Positions 17,922 to 26,215 of a DNA stretch of 64,000 bases are shown here, in pieces; position 1 is the first letter of the stretch; every line of letters begins with the position of its first letter. Location of the stretch: contig CAWKDD010000001.1 of assembly GCA_963848335.1 (NCBI GenBank), positions 1,674,001 to 1,738,000 of the forward strand, in the 5' to 3' direction. Source of the DNA: Chersky-840 sp963848335 (GTDB lineage Bacteria > Actinomycetota > Acidimicrobiia > Acidimicrobiales > UBA8190). The position numbers and the translations under genes were made by a program. Below the pieces are notes generated by a model. The model was not told the origin of the DNA. It did no database searches and saw only the letters and a program-made list of their open reading frames with translations.

Positions 17922-18067
17922 GCCTAACTAACCCCGCTGTCGTCCGGGCCCGGTCCTTCCGGCGCCCCTTGCGGGTCACGTCGCGACCCTCCCTACGGGT
18001 ATCGACCGGCGGGACCCACGGCGGCAGGGACTTAGGTCCCGAAATCCCTGCTTCGCCGGGGGGCCTG

Positions 18068-18073
18068 TAGGGT
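18068..18073 (+). promoter_or_regulatory. -10 box TAGGGT, 8 nt before the gamma-CA start
   Basis: The spacing leaves no room for a Shine-Dalgarno sequence, so the transcript probably starts at or next to the ATG at 18082. Confidence 0.6.
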
Positions 18074-18081
18074 CGCCGCCC

Positions 18082-18600
18082 ATGGCCGTGTACGCATTGG
18101 GCGACGTGACGCCGAAGATCGACGGCCATGCCTATGTCCATCCCGACGCCACCGTGATCGGCAACGTCACCCTCGGTCCCGATGCCACGGTCTGGCCCCA
18201 CGCCGTGCTGCGCGGCGACTACGGCTCCATCGTGGTCGGGGCGCGTACCTCGATCCAGGACGGCACGGTGATCCACGCCGGTCCCGGGTTCCCCACCATC
18301 GTGGGCGACGGCTGTGTGGTGGGGCACCTGGTCCATCTGGAGGGATGCACCCTCGAGGACGAATGCCTGGTGGGCTCGGGCGCGGTCGTGCTCCACCACG
18401 CCGTGGTCGGCCAGGGGGCCACCGTCGGGGCGGGCGCCGTGGTGCCCCGGCTCATGCAGGTCCCCCCCGGGGCCCTCGCCCTCGGGATACCGGCCACCGT
18501 GAAGCCGGGGGCATCACGGCTGCACGGCATCCGGGCCGCGGTGGCCGAGTACGTCAGCAACGGCCGCCGGTACCGCGACGAGCTCCGGCGTCTGTCCTGA
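18082..18600 (+). CDS. Gamma-carbonic-anhydrase-like left-handed beta-helix protein
   Basis: 172 residues built of hexapeptide turns (HPDATVIGNVTLGPDATVWP onward) with a C-terminal helix, matching the gamma-carbonic anhydrase/PaaY family, which forms trimers with metal between subunits. The first metal His is in GTVIHAG and the second in VVGHLVH. The usual GHxxxxH pair is altered: the fourth residue after that His begins a shift, and the canonical third His position (before GC) is Glu in GHLVHLEGC. Activity may thus differ from true carbonic anhydrase. It is monocistronic. Confidence 0.85.
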   Translation: MAVYALGDVTPKIDGHAYVHPDATVIGNVTLGPDATVWPHAVLRGDYGSIVVGARTSIQDGTVIHAGPGFPTIVGDGCVVGHLVHLEGCTLEDECLVGSGAVVLHHAVVGQGATVGAGAVVPRLMQVPPGALALGIPATVKPGASRLHGIRAAVAEYVSNGRRYRDELRRLS

Positions 18601-18855
18601 CCGGGATACGCAACCCTGGACCTAACCTTCGAGTGGAGGTCGAGGGTTGTCTTCAGAGCCAGGTCGCGGGCTCACGATGGCGGACCGCTCGGGGCAGGGC
18701 GCGTGGGGAAGCGGGCCCCGGACCACAGTTCCCCTCCGGTAAGGGCCGTTTTTCGTTGTGGCACAAGTGACTTCCGAGGCTTCGCGTCTACGAAGTAGGC
18801 CGCCTCGAGGTCCGTGGGCCGCCCGCACGGTCCACCACCGGTGACAGATCCGTAA

Positions 18856-18882
18856 CTACCCTGTTGTGACACAACGGGGTAG
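18856..18882. promoter_or_regulatory. 27-bp dyad operator upstream of merR-like gene
   Basis: Left arm CTACCCTGTTGTG and right arm CACAACGGGGTAG surround a single central A; 12 of 13 positions pair. It lies 35 bp before the start of the MerR-family gene and is a strong candidate for autoregulation. The remaining 18601-18855 stretch holds no evident gene. Confidence 0.65.
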
Positions 18883-18917
18883 GATGAACCTGCACCTGAG
18901 GTGGAGGAGGGACCCCG

Positions 18918-19457
18918 ATGGTCGACAGAGTGTCGAAGACCGCTCAGCTTCCCGGCATGTCGGACCCGGTGCGGGACGTGGACGGTTTTCGCGGACCGCA
19001 GGTCTGCACCCTCATCGGCATCACCTATCGCCAACTCGACTACTGGGCGCGCACCGGGTTGTTGCGGCCGTCCATCGCCGATGCGCGCGGCAGCGGCTCG
19101 CAGCGCGTCTACTCCTACACCGACGTGGTCGAGCTCAAGGTCATCAAGCAGCTCCTCGACGCCGGAATCTCGCTGCAACGGGCGCGACGCGCCGTCGAGT
19201 GCCTGCGCGACGGGCTCGGCGCCGACCTGGCGTCGTCGAACCTCGTCCTGGTCGGCACCGGCTCCGTGCTGGCCCACAGCGACGGTGAGGTCGTGGACCT
19301 TCTCAAAGGTGGCCAGGGAGTGCTCAACATCGTGCCGCTCTCGGGTGTGCTCGAAGAGCTCGACGCGGCGATCTTGAAGATCGAACACAACGGGAAACGA
19401 GTCGCTGCGCCTCCGCCGGCGCGTCTCGGCGCCGCCGTCGGGGAGGCTCGGGGCTGA
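18918..19457 (+). CDS. MerR-family transcriptional regulator
   Basis: 179 residues. The N-terminal winged helix-turn-helix is clear: VCTLIGITYRQLDYWARTGLLRPS, then GSQRVYSYTDVVELKVIKQL and LDAGISLQRARRAVECL. The C-terminal part (about 105-165) resembles the effector region of actinobacterial proteins like M. tuberculosis Rv1828, which also lies by glycine-cleavage genes. A GAGGAGGG Shine-Dalgarno sequence precedes the ATG, unlike many neighbours. Only 2 bp separate its stop from the next gene. The 27-bp dyad upstream is its likely binding site. Whether it controls the gcv genes is unknown. Confidence 0.87.
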   Translation: MVDRVSKTAQLPGMSDPVRDVDGFRGPQVCTLIGITYRQLDYWARTGLLRPSIADARGSGSQRVYSYTDVVELKVIKQLLDAGISLQRARRAVECLRDGLGADLASSNLVLVGTGSVLAHSDGEVVDLLKGGQGVLNIVPLSGVLEELDAAILKIEHNGKRVAAPPPARLGAAVGEARG

Positions 19458-19459
19458 TC

Positions 19460-19828
19460 GTGGCGGCGCTCGAGGTGCCCCGAGAGTCGACGAAGGTTGT
19501 CTTCGCCCACGACTCGGAGCGGCACTTCGCCGAGCTCCTCGACTTCTACGGGGTTCGCTGGGAGTACGAGCCCGTCGAGTTCGTACTCGAATGGCATGCC
19601 GACGGCTCCTCGCGTGTCGCGTTCCGCCCGGACTTCTATCTTCCCGATCATGCCTGTTTCATCGAGCTCACCACCCTCAGCCAGAAGCTGGTGACGCGCA
19701 AGAACGCCAAGGTGCGCCGGTTGCGCGAATTGCACCCGGAGGTGGAGGTCAAGCTTCTCTACCAGCGCGACTATCAGGCCCTGTTGGCCAAGTACCGCTT
19801 TACCCAACCCTCCTCGCCCGCCGCCTAG
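19460..19828 (+). CDS. Small conserved protein, PD-(D/E)XK nuclease-like
   Basis: 122 residues from a GTG, 2 bp after the MerR stop and 10 bp before gcvT. The pattern resembles a compact PD-(D/E)XK fold: FAHDSERHFAELLDFYGVRW (helix with a conserved Glu), then FRPDFYLPDHACFIELTT, where PDFYLPD supplies the Asp and FIELTT the Glu, then KNAKVRRLRELHPEVEVKLL. The usual ExK lysine is replaced (ELT), with candidate lysines further on in SQKLVTRKNAK. Nuclease activity is therefore only suggested. Coupling to the MerR gene and gcvT suggests co-expression but gives no function. Confidence 0.7.
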   Translation: MAALEVPRESTKVVFAHDSERHFAELLDFYGVRWEYEPVEFVLEWHADGSSRVAFRPDFYLPDHACFIELTTLSQKLVTRKNAKVRRLRELHPEVEVKLLYQRDYQALLAKYRFTQPSSPAA

Positions 19829-19831
19829 TCT
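19826..19831 (+). promoter_or_regulatory. -10 box TAGTCT, 7 nt before gcvT
   Basis: It overlaps the stop codon of the preceding nuclease-like gene, so gcvT can be transcribed separately from the MerR unit, as a leaderless message. Confidence 0.6.
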
Positions 19832-19838
19832 GACGGGC

Positions 19839-21008
19839 GTGGCGCCCTCCGAATCGGCAGCGAACACCGCCAACGCGCCCGTCGCCGTCGTGGCCTCCCC
19901 TGAACAGGCCGTCAAGCACTCGCCCCTCGAAGACCAGCACCGCGCCCTCGGGGCCAAGCTCGTGACCTTCGGAGGCTGGCTCATGCCCCTCGCCTACGGG
20001 AGCGGAACCCTCGCCGAGCACATGGCGTGCCGCACCGATGCCGTCGCCTTCGACGTGAGCCATCTCGGCACGGTCCGCGTCGGGGGAGCAGGGGTACTGG
20101 AGCGCTTGCAGCACGAGCTCAGCAACGACCTGCGCAAGGTGGCTCCGGGGCGCGCCCAGTACACGCACCTCCTCGATCCCTCCGACGCCTCGGTCGTCGA
20201 CGACATCATCGTGTGGTGGCTGGCCGACGACGTCTTCGACGTCATGCCCAACGCATCGAACACAGCACGGGTGCGCGACGCCATCGGGGGCGACGACACC
20301 ACCGCCACCCGTGCCGTGGTCGCCGTGCAGGGCCCCGAGGCGCGCCGCAGGCTCGCCACCGTCAGCCCCCAGGCCGCCGCCGTCCCCCGGTTCCATGTCG
20401 CCCGCTTCTCCTATGACGGCGTCGAGTGCGTGGCTGCGGGGACGGGGTACACGGGGGAGGACGGCGTCGAGTGCGCGGTGCCGGTGGAGGCCGCCGCGTC
20501 CTTCTGGCGGGCCCTGCTCGCGGCCGGCGTCTCGCCCGCGGGCCTCGGGGCACGCGACACGCTGCGCCTCGAAGCCGGGCTGCCCTTGCACGGACACGAG
20601 CTCGGACCCGGGATCACGTCGCTCCAGGCCGGGCTGGGGTGGGTGGTGGGTTGGGACAAAGGCGACTTCCGGGGACGCGGTCCTCTCGAACGCGAGCGTG
20701 TGACAGGCCCTCGCCGGATGCTCCGGGGCCTCGTGGCCGAGGGACGACAGCCGCCACGCGACGGCGCCACCGTGCTGGCCGAGGACACGGCCATCGGCAC
20801 GGTGACGAGCGGCAACTTCTCTCCCGTGCTGGGCCGGGGGATCGCCATGGCCCTCGTCGACACCGACCGCGACGTCACTGCCGGTGCCGAGCTCGCCGTC
20901 GACGTACGCGGCCGGCACATCGCGACCCACGTCGTCGAGCTCCCCTTCGTGCGCACCGGCACTGGGCGCACCGGCACTGGGCGCACCGGCGCCGGGGGCG
21001 CACCGTGA
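19839..21008 (+). CDS. gcvT: Glycine cleavage system T protein (aminomethyltransferase)
   Basis: 389 residues. It moves the methylene group from aminomethylated GcvH lipoamide to tetrahydrofolate. Family blocks are present: SPLEDQHRALGAKLVTFGGW, VAFDVSHLGTVRVGG, AGTGYTGEDGVECAVP, LGARDTLRLEAGLPLHGHEL and GTVTSGNFSPVLGRGIAMAL. The N-terminus is about 25 residues longer than usual and the C-terminus ends in an unusual Arg-Thr-Gly-rich tail coded by a tandem repeat. The stop overlaps the GTG of gcvPA. GcvH and GcvL are not encoded in the window. Confidence 0.94.
   Translation: MAPSESAANTANAPVAVVASPEQAVKHSPLEDQHRALGAKLVTFGGWLMPLAYGSGTLAEHMACRTDAVAFDVSHLGTVRVGGAGVLERLQHELSNDLRKVAPGRAQYTHLLDPSDASVVDDIIVWWLADDVFDVMPNASNTARVRDAIGGDDTTATRAVVAVQGPEARRRLATVSPQAAAVPRFHVARFSYDGVECVAAGTGYTGEDGVECAVPVEAAASFWRALLAAGVSPAGLGARDTLRLEAGLPLHGHELGPGITSLQAGLGWVVGWDKGDFRGRGPLERERVTGPRRMLRGLVAEGRQPPRDGATVLAEDTAIGTVTSGNFSPVLGRGIAMALVDTDRDVTAGAELAVDVRGRHIATHVVELPFVRTGTGRTGTGRTGAGGAP
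20951..20995 (+). repeat. 15-bp tandem repeat at the 3' end of gcvT
   Basis: Two exact copies and one variant copy of GCGCACCGGCACTGG encode the repeated RTGTG tail of GcvT. A whole number of codons per unit means copy number can drift without breaking the frame. Confidence 0.85.
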
Positions 21009-22357
21009 GCGGTTACACGCCGCACACCGACGCCGACATCGCCTCTATGTTGGGTTTCCTGGGCCTCTCGTCGCTCGACGAGCTTTTCGACGTGGTGCCC
21101 GCCGCCTTGCGACTGGCGGGCGGCCTCGACCTGCCGGTGGGAATGCCCGAGCCCGACGTCTTCGCCCACATGCAGGACCTCGCCGCCGCCAACCGGCCCT
21201 GCGGACGCGACCTGGTGTGCTTCGCGGGGGCGGGCGCCTACGACCACGAGGTGCCCCCCGTCACCCGCGCCCTGGCGTCGCGTTCGGAATTCGTGACCTC
21301 CTACACGCCGTATCAACCCGAGGTCGCCCAGGGAGTACTGCAGGCCGTGTTCGAGTTCCAGACCCTCGTGGCCCGGCTGTCGGGTCTGGCGGTTTCCAAC
21401 GCCTCGCTCTACGACGGAGCGGCGTCGTTGGTGGAGGCGGTCAACCTCGCCTACGGGGCCACGGGCCGTCAGGACGTGTGGGTGTCGCACGGGGTCAATC
21501 CGACCTGGCGCCAGGTCCTCGCCACGTTCGCGGCGGGCACGGGGCACCGCGTCCACGACGTGCCGCTCACCGGAGGAACCACGGACTGGGCGGCGACCGC
21601 GTTCGACGGCGCCGATGACCCGGGGGCGGTCGTGGTGTCGTACCCCAATTACCTGGGGTGCCTCGAAGACCTGGCCGCGGCCCGTGCCGTGTGCGACCGC
21701 ACCGGCGCCCTGCTCGTGGTGGCATTCGACCCCATCTGCGCCGGCATCCTGCGCTCCCCGGGAGACTGGGGGGCCGACGTGGTGGTGGGGGAGGGCCAGG
21801 CCCTGGGCATGCCCTTGAGCTTCGGGGGCCCGTACCTGGGGTTGTTCGCATGCACCACGGACCACGTGCGGCGTCTGCCGGGGCGTCTGGTGGGCGAGAC
21901 CGTCGACGCCGAAGGCCGACGCGCCTACGTCACGACACTGCGCGCCCGCGAGCAGGACATCCGGCGGGAGAAGGCCACCTCCAACGTGTGCACCAACCAG
22001 ACGCTGATGGCCGTGACCGCCGCCATCCAGCTGGGGTGGCTGGGCACCACCGGGATCGCCGAGGTGGCGCTGCGCTCGGCGCGAGGGGCGCACTACTGCC
22101 GCCAGGCGCTCGTGAAGGTCCCGGGAGTCGAGCCCCTGACGACCGCCGCCGTGCTGCGCGAGTTCGCCCTCCGCCTGCCCGTCGACGCCGAGATGGTGGT
22201 GGAACGCCTGGCGGACGAGGGCTTCCTGGCCGGCGTGGCGCTCGATCCCAGCTACAACGCGGGCCGGACCGACGGGCTCCTCGTGGCGGTGACCGAACGC
22301 CGCACCCGGGCGGAGATCGACGCCTTCGTCTCGACCTTCGAAAAGGCGGTGCGGTGA
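21005..22357 (+). CDS. gcvPA: Glycine dehydrogenase (decarboxylating) subunit 1
   Basis: 450 residues. The GTG start lies in a GTGA overlap with gcvT. It is the catalytically supporting half of split P-protein, which decarboxylates glycine with PLP. Typical blocks are CFAGAGAYDHEVPP, EFVTSYTPYQPEVAQGVLQA, SNASLYDGAASLVEAVNLA, GEGQALGMPLSFGGPYLGLF and EKATSNVCTNQTL. Length matches the family (about 450). It overlaps gcvPB by one base (TGATG), so the three gcv genes are translationally coupled. Confidence 0.95.
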   Translation: MSGYTPHTDADIASMLGFLGLSSLDELFDVVPAALRLAGGLDLPVGMPEPDVFAHMQDLAAANRPCGRDLVCFAGAGAYDHEVPPVTRALASRSEFVTSYTPYQPEVAQGVLQAVFEFQTLVARLSGLAVSNASLYDGAASLVEAVNLAYGATGRQDVWVSHGVNPTWRQVLATFAAGTGHRVHDVPLTGGTTDWAATAFDGADDPGAVVVSYPNYLGCLEDLAAARAVCDRTGALLVVAFDPICAGILRSPGDWGADVVVGEGQALGMPLSFGGPYLGLFACTTDHVRRLPGRLVGETVDAEGRRAYVTTLRAREQDIRREKATSNVCTNQTLMAVTAAIQLGWLGTTGIAEVALRSARGAHYCRQALVKVPGVEPLTTAAVLREFALRLPVDAEMVVERLADEGFLAGVALDPSYNAGRTDGLLVAVTERRTRAEIDAFVSTFEKAVR

Positions 22358-23898
22358 TGGTCGACGACCTTCTCCCCGCGCCCCCGGCCGGTGGACGTGC
22401 CGCCAGTGCGCCCCTGCTCGGCCGCGACACCGAGCCCACCCTCTTCGAACTGTCGGAGCCGGGGCGCTCCTCGTGGCAGCTGCGGACCACCGGCGTCCCC
22501 GAGGTCCCCCTCGACGAGCTCGTCCCCGAGGCCCACCGGCGCGCCCGCCCCGTGGATCTGGCCGAGGTGTCCGAGCGCGACCTGGTGGGGCACTTCACCC
22601 GCCTGAGCCATCGCCAGTTCTCGGTGGACCTGGGCGCCTACCCGTTGGGTTCGTGCACCATGAAGTACAACCCCAAGATCTGCGACGCCGTCGCCGTGCT
22701 CCCCGGCCTGGCCGACGTCCATCCCGCCGCGCCCGCCAATTGCGTCCAGGGCTGGCTCGAGCTCCTCGTGGATCTCGAGGAGATGCTGTGCGAGATCACC
22801 GGGATGGCCGCCGCTACGTTGCAGCCGGCCGCCGGCGCTGCCGGCGAGCTGACCGGCCTGCTGCTCATGCGGGCCTGGCACGGCTCCAGGGGCGCCACGC
22901 GCCACAAGGTGGTCATCCCCGACTCGGCCCATGGCACCAACCCGGCATCGGTGACCCTGGGCGGCTTCGACGTGGTGACGGTGCCGAGCGATGCCCGTGG
23001 TTGCGTGGACGTCGAGGCGTTGCACGCCGTGCTCGACGAGGACGTGGCGGGGATCATGTTGACCAACCCCAACACTCTGGGACTGTTCGAAGAGGACATT
23101 CGGGCCATCGCCGACGCCGTGCACGGGGTGGGCGGGCTCCTCTACTACGACGGTGCCAACCTCAACGCCATCCTGGGTGTGGTACGGCCCGGTGACATGG
23201 GCTTCGACATCGTGCACCTGAACCTGCACAAGACCTTCGCCACCCCCCATGGCGGCGGGGGACCGGGCGCGGGCCCGGTGGCGGTGTCAGAGCGCCTGGC
23301 ACCGTTCCTCCCCGGCCCCCGACCGGTCCGCCTCGGTGATGCGTCCTCGCCCCGGTACGGCTGGAGCACACCGGATCGCTCCATCGGCCGGGTGCACTCG
23401 TGGCACGGCAACGCACTGGTGCTCGCCCGTGCTCTCACCTACGTGCTGGTACACGGCAGCGACGGCCTGCGCGATGTGGCCCGGCTCGCCGTGCTCAACG
23501 CCAACTGGTTGCGCAAGCGCCTGTCGGCCAGCTTCGACGCCCCCTACGACCGCCCCTGCATGCACGAGTGCGTGCTGTCGGCCTCGTCGCTCAAGCGGGC
23601 CACGGGCGTGAGGGCCCTCGACGTCGCCAAGCGCCTGCTCGAGGAGGGATTCCACGCCCCGACCGTGTACTTCCCGCTCATCGTGGACGAGGCCCTCATG
23701 ATCGAGCCCACCGAGACCGAGAGCCTCCAGACCCTCGAAGCACTGGCCAGCGCGCTGGAGCGCATCGTGGCCGGAGCCTCCACGCCCGAGGGCGCCCTCG
23801 AAGCCACCGAAGCACCACACCTGACGCCGGTGCGGCGGGTCGACGAGGCGCGCGCCGCGCGCCGCCTGGTCCCGACCTACGACGCCCGGTCCTCGTAG
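22357..23898 (+). CDS. gcvPB: Glycine dehydrogenase (decarboxylating) subunit 2
   Basis: 513 residues. It carries the PLP-binding lysine in HLNLHKTFATPHGGGGPG, and the conserved YPLGSCTMKYNPK, LQPAAGAAGELTGLL, IPDSAHGTNPASV and DGANLNAILG blocks. With GcvPA it makes the complete P-protein; with GcvT, GcvH and lipoamide dehydrogenase it converts glycine to CO2, ammonia and methylene-tetrahydrofolate. The ATG overlaps the gcvPA stop. It ends 38 bp before the stop of the convergent oxidoreductase gene. Confidence 0.95.
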   Translation: MVDDLLPAPPAGGRAASAPLLGRDTEPTLFELSEPGRSSWQLRTTGVPEVPLDELVPEAHRRARPVDLAEVSERDLVGHFTRLSHRQFSVDLGAYPLGSCTMKYNPKICDAVAVLPGLADVHPAAPANCVQGWLELLVDLEEMLCEITGMAAATLQPAAGAAGELTGLLLMRAWHGSRGATRHKVVIPDSAHGTNPASVTLGGFDVVTVPSDARGCVDVEALHAVLDEDVAGIMLTNPNTLGLFEEDIRAIADAVHGVGGLLYYDGANLNAILGVVRPGDMGFDIVHLNLHKTFATPHGGGGPGAGPVAVSERLAPFLPGPRPVRLGDASSPRYGWSTPDRSIGRVHSWHGNALVLARALTYVLVHGSDGLRDVARLAVLNANWLRKRLSASFDAPYDRPCMHECVLSASSLKRATGVRALDVAKRLLEEGFHAPTVYFPLIVDEALMIEPTETESLQTLEALASALERIVAGASTPEGALEATEAPHLTPVRRVDEARAARRLVPTYDARSS

Positions 23899-23935
23899 GT
23901 CGCAGACCGCAGCTGGCGGGCCCGAAGGCGGGGCG

Positions 23936-25126
23936 TCACGACTCGGTCGCCGGCACCTGCCCCTGCTTGGCCTCACGCTCGGCGTGATGATCGGAGATGG
24001 CCTGCATGATGGCGCCGCCCACCGCACCGATGAATTCGGGGCGGTTCTCTGCAGCCCAGTCCCGCGAGTGCTCGAGCGAGCCGAGAGTCCCTTTGAAGTG
24101 CGGCACCACCTGGCGAGAGAACAACTCATAGGACCGCAGCGTCGCCTCTCGGTCCGCCCACTCGTGGGCCATGAGCAGATAGGTCCCGAAACCACCGGAC
24201 TGCTCGGCGAGCCGCTCGATCTGGGCGATGGCCATCTCCGGGGTCCCCACCACCGCGAAGCCCGTCTCCATGAGGGCGTCCACCATCTTGTCGGGGTCGA
24301 GCGTTCCGGGTGCGAGCGGCAGCGCCGCCACCCGCTCGAAGTAGTCCACCCACTGCGCCAGCCCGTATGTCACCTCGGACCGGGCCTGGGCCTCGGTCTC
24401 GGCGATGTGCATGGGACCGACCAACCGCCACTTGCGGCGGTCGACCGCACTCCCGAATTCGGCGGCCCGCTCCTCCATGACCTGCCAGTGCGACCCGAGC
24501 ACGTCGAACCCGCCCGCCGAGGTGGCCCCGATGGAGAGCAGCGACAGCCCGAATCGCCCTGCGGCGCGGGGCCCGGCGGGGGAGATCTGTGCCGCCACGG
24601 CCACCTCGAAGCGGGGGTGGGTGTAGGGCCGCAACTGCAGGCGCGCGTTGCGAAGGGTGAACCACGACGCTTGGCGCGTCACGGGCTCGGCGCCGTCGAG
24701 GAGGGCGAGAATGGCCTCGAGCGACTCCTCCATCATGTCGCGCTGGTTCATGGGGTCGATGCCCATCATGAATGCGTCCGAGGGCAGCGCGCCGGGCCCG
24801 ACCCCGAACATCACCCTGCCGCGGGTGAGATGGTCGAGCAAGACCATGCGGTCGGCGAGGATGAAGGGGTGGTGGTAGGGGAGTGAGCTCACGCCCGTGC
24901 CCAGGCGGATGTTCCTGGTCCGCTGCGAGGCCACGCCGATGAACACCTCGGGCGAAGCGATGATCTCGTAGCCGGCGGAGTGGTGTTCGCCGAACCACGC
25001 CTCGTCGAAGCCGAGCTCGTCGAGCCGTACCACGAGCTCGAGGTCACGCTCGAGCGCGAGAGTGGGGTTCTGGCCCACAGGGTGGAACGGGGCGAGGAAG
25101 ATACCGAATCGCAGGGGCCAGTCCAT
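23936..25126 (-). CDS. Luciferase-like (LLM class) flavin-dependent oxidoreductase
   Basis: 396 residues in a bacterial-luciferase TIM-barrel fold: FGIFLAPFHPVGQNPTLALE, FDEAWFGEHHSAGYEIIASP, GTGVSSLPYHHPFILADRMV, GRVMFGVGPGALPSDAFMMG and a C-terminal FAVVGTPEMAIAQIERLAE. Members are FMN monooxygenases (for example limonene monooxygenase type) or F420-dependent enzymes. The F420 chromophore enzyme at 60893 makes F420 use possible but not proven. The ATG at 25126 is 8 nt after the -10 box TAGAAT (25140-25135), so the message is probably leaderless. It is a single-gene unit. Confidence 0.85.
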   Translation of the reverse strand: MDWPLRFGIFLAPFHPVGQNPTLALERDLELVVRLDELGFDEAWFGEHHSAGYEIIASPEVFIGVASQRTRNIRLGTGVSSLPYHHPFILADRMVLLDHLTRGRVMFGVGPGALPSDAFMMGIDPMNQRDMMEESLEAILALLDGAEPVTRQASWFTLRNARLQLRPYTHPRFEVAVAAQISPAGPRAAGRFGLSLLSIGATSAGGFDVLGSHWQVMEERAAEFGSAVDRRKWRLVGPMHIAETEAQARSEVTYGLAQWVDYFERVAALPLAPGTLDPDKMVDALMETGFAVVGTPEMAIAQIERLAEQSGGFGTYLLMAHEWADREATLRSYELFSRQVVPHFKGTLGSLEHSRDWAAENRPEFIGAVGGAIMQAISDHHAEREAKQGQVPATES

Positions 25127-25134
25127 GGGCCCGC

Positions 25135-25140
25135 ATTCTA
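25135..25140 (-). promoter_or_regulatory. -10 box TAGAAT of the luciferase-like oxidoreductase
   Basis: Eight nt separate it from the ATG at 25126, with no Shine-Dalgarno sequence between. Confidence 0.55.
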
Positions 25141-25346
25141 CGAGGAGGTGCTAGTCAGCGCCCTGTGGAACATCTGTCGAGACGTACCCACAGGCCATCT
25201 CTTGAGGGCGCTCTGGCTGAATGGGTAAAATTTCGGCGTCGTCCGTCTCCCATGACGGCCCATCGTCCCGGGTCAGGGTGCGCCAGTCCCGAGGACTACA
25301 TGCTTGAGTGCCGCACCGCCCTCAGTGCAGAAGCACCCAGGAGCAT

Positions 25347-25592
25347 CTACAGACCGCTCCAGCCCGGAGGGGGCCAATCGGGGGGCCGGGAGGGGGGCCC
25401 CATGAACACACCAGGCCGCCGTGGGGCATACATCCGCAGCGCCGTTGCGATTTCTGCCTCAGTGTGGCCCCATGCCTGTAGTCCGTCCGCTGTCGCGCTG
25501 CGAGTGGCCAGCCCCTCCCGGTAGCGCAAAAGCAGGAGGGGTGGCGGGTTCCAGCGCACCCCACCGCTGTCGATGGGTTCAAGACTCTCCAT
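25347..25592 (-). CDS. Small protein of unknown function (81 aa)
   Basis: Not recognised. The 81 residues start ESLEPIDSGGVRWNPPPLLL, contain a possible helical segment (TADGLQAWGHTEAEIATALR) and end in a proline/tryptophan-rich tail. The reason to believe it is the start region: a TACCGT -10 box lies exactly 7 nt before the ATG, the same arrangement as for gcvT, tkt and pafA. It is divergent from the XRE regulator gene at 25718. The flanking parts of the 25127-25717 stretch hold only that gene's promoter and the operator. Confidence 0.45.
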   Translation of the reverse strand: MESLEPIDSGGVRWNPPPLLLLRYREGLATRSATADGLQAWGHTEAEIATALRMYAPRRPGVFMGPPSRPPDWPPPGWSGL

Positions 25593-25686
25593 GGGTCAAA
25601 CGGTAGAACCGGTGAGTGCACACAAGGGGGGATAGTGCGCAAGGCCCGACGACAAGGTGTTTTGCCTGGGTGTGTCACCGAACACT

Positions 25687-25704
25687 TATCCCATCTGTGA
25701 TATA
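25687..25704. promoter_or_regulatory. Operator copy A before the first XRE gene
   Basis: TATCCCATCTGTGATATA has TATC/GATA half sites and contains a -10-like TATAGT at its right edge (25701-25706). It agrees with operator copy C at 15 of 18 positions and copy B at 14 of 18. Confidence 0.6.
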
Positions 25705-25717
25705 GTTCATCTTTGAT

Positions 25718-26080
25718 ATGACCAGGCCACCGACGGGAACCCGAGCGACCAAGGCCCGCCGGGCCGGGGCCCCACTCGTGGCGCGCCGGCCCGCCACCGG
25801 TCGGGGGCCCGGAGCCCTGGCCCGCTACGAGCGCACGCGCACGTCGATCATGGTGGGCAGCGCCGTGCGTGCCGCCCGCCGACGCGCCGGGGTCAGCCAG
25901 TCGGAGCTGGCCGAGCGGGCCGGGACGAGCCAGCCGTCGATCGCCCGCCTCGAAAAGGGCCAGGTCTCGCCCACCGTCATCACCCTCGACCGCATCGCCC
26001 GGGCGCTGGGCACGGACCTTGTGATCGACTTCGAGCCCCAACCCGGGCACCGCCACAGCACGGCTTCGACGCGCAGCTGA
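25718..26080 (+). CDS. XRE-family helix-turn-helix regulator (first of two)
   Basis: Up to 120 residues; an internal ATG at 25850 would give 76. The helix-turn-helix is plain: VGSAVRAARRRAGVSQSELA, ERAGTSQPSIARLEKGQVSP, TVITLDRIARALGTDLVIDF. The basic N-terminal 44 residues are not conserved-looking. The domain resembles antitoxin or autorepressor types, but no toxin partner is adjacent on the same strand. It shares its operator sequence with the second XRE gene at 27760, so the two may cross-regulate. Confidence 0.8.
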   Translation: MTRPPTGTRATKARRAGAPLVARRPATGRGPGALARYERTRTSIMVGSAVRAARRRAGVSQSELAERAGTSQPSIARLEKGQVSPTVITLDRIARALGTDLVIDFEPQPGHRHSTASTRS

Positions 26081-26202
26081 CCCGTCGGGCAGTCCCGCGT
26101 CACGCCGACTCGGCGCGCCCCTTGCGCCCGAGCCGCGCCCGAGCCTCAGCTCTTTCTCAGCCAGGGTGACGCGCCACGGGGGGAGGGGAGTGGGGCATGC
26201 AC

Positions 26203-26208
26203 TACCGT
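26203..26208 (+). promoter_or_regulatory. -10 box TACCGT, 7 nt before the lipoprotein gene
   Basis: It supports the ATG at 26216 as the start and a leaderless message. Confidence 0.6.
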
Positions 26209-26215
26209 TGCTCGG

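Noticed and set aside
20411..22093. A 560-codon open frame on the minus strand
   Set aside because: It is antisense to gcvT and gcvPA and has no recognisable domain.
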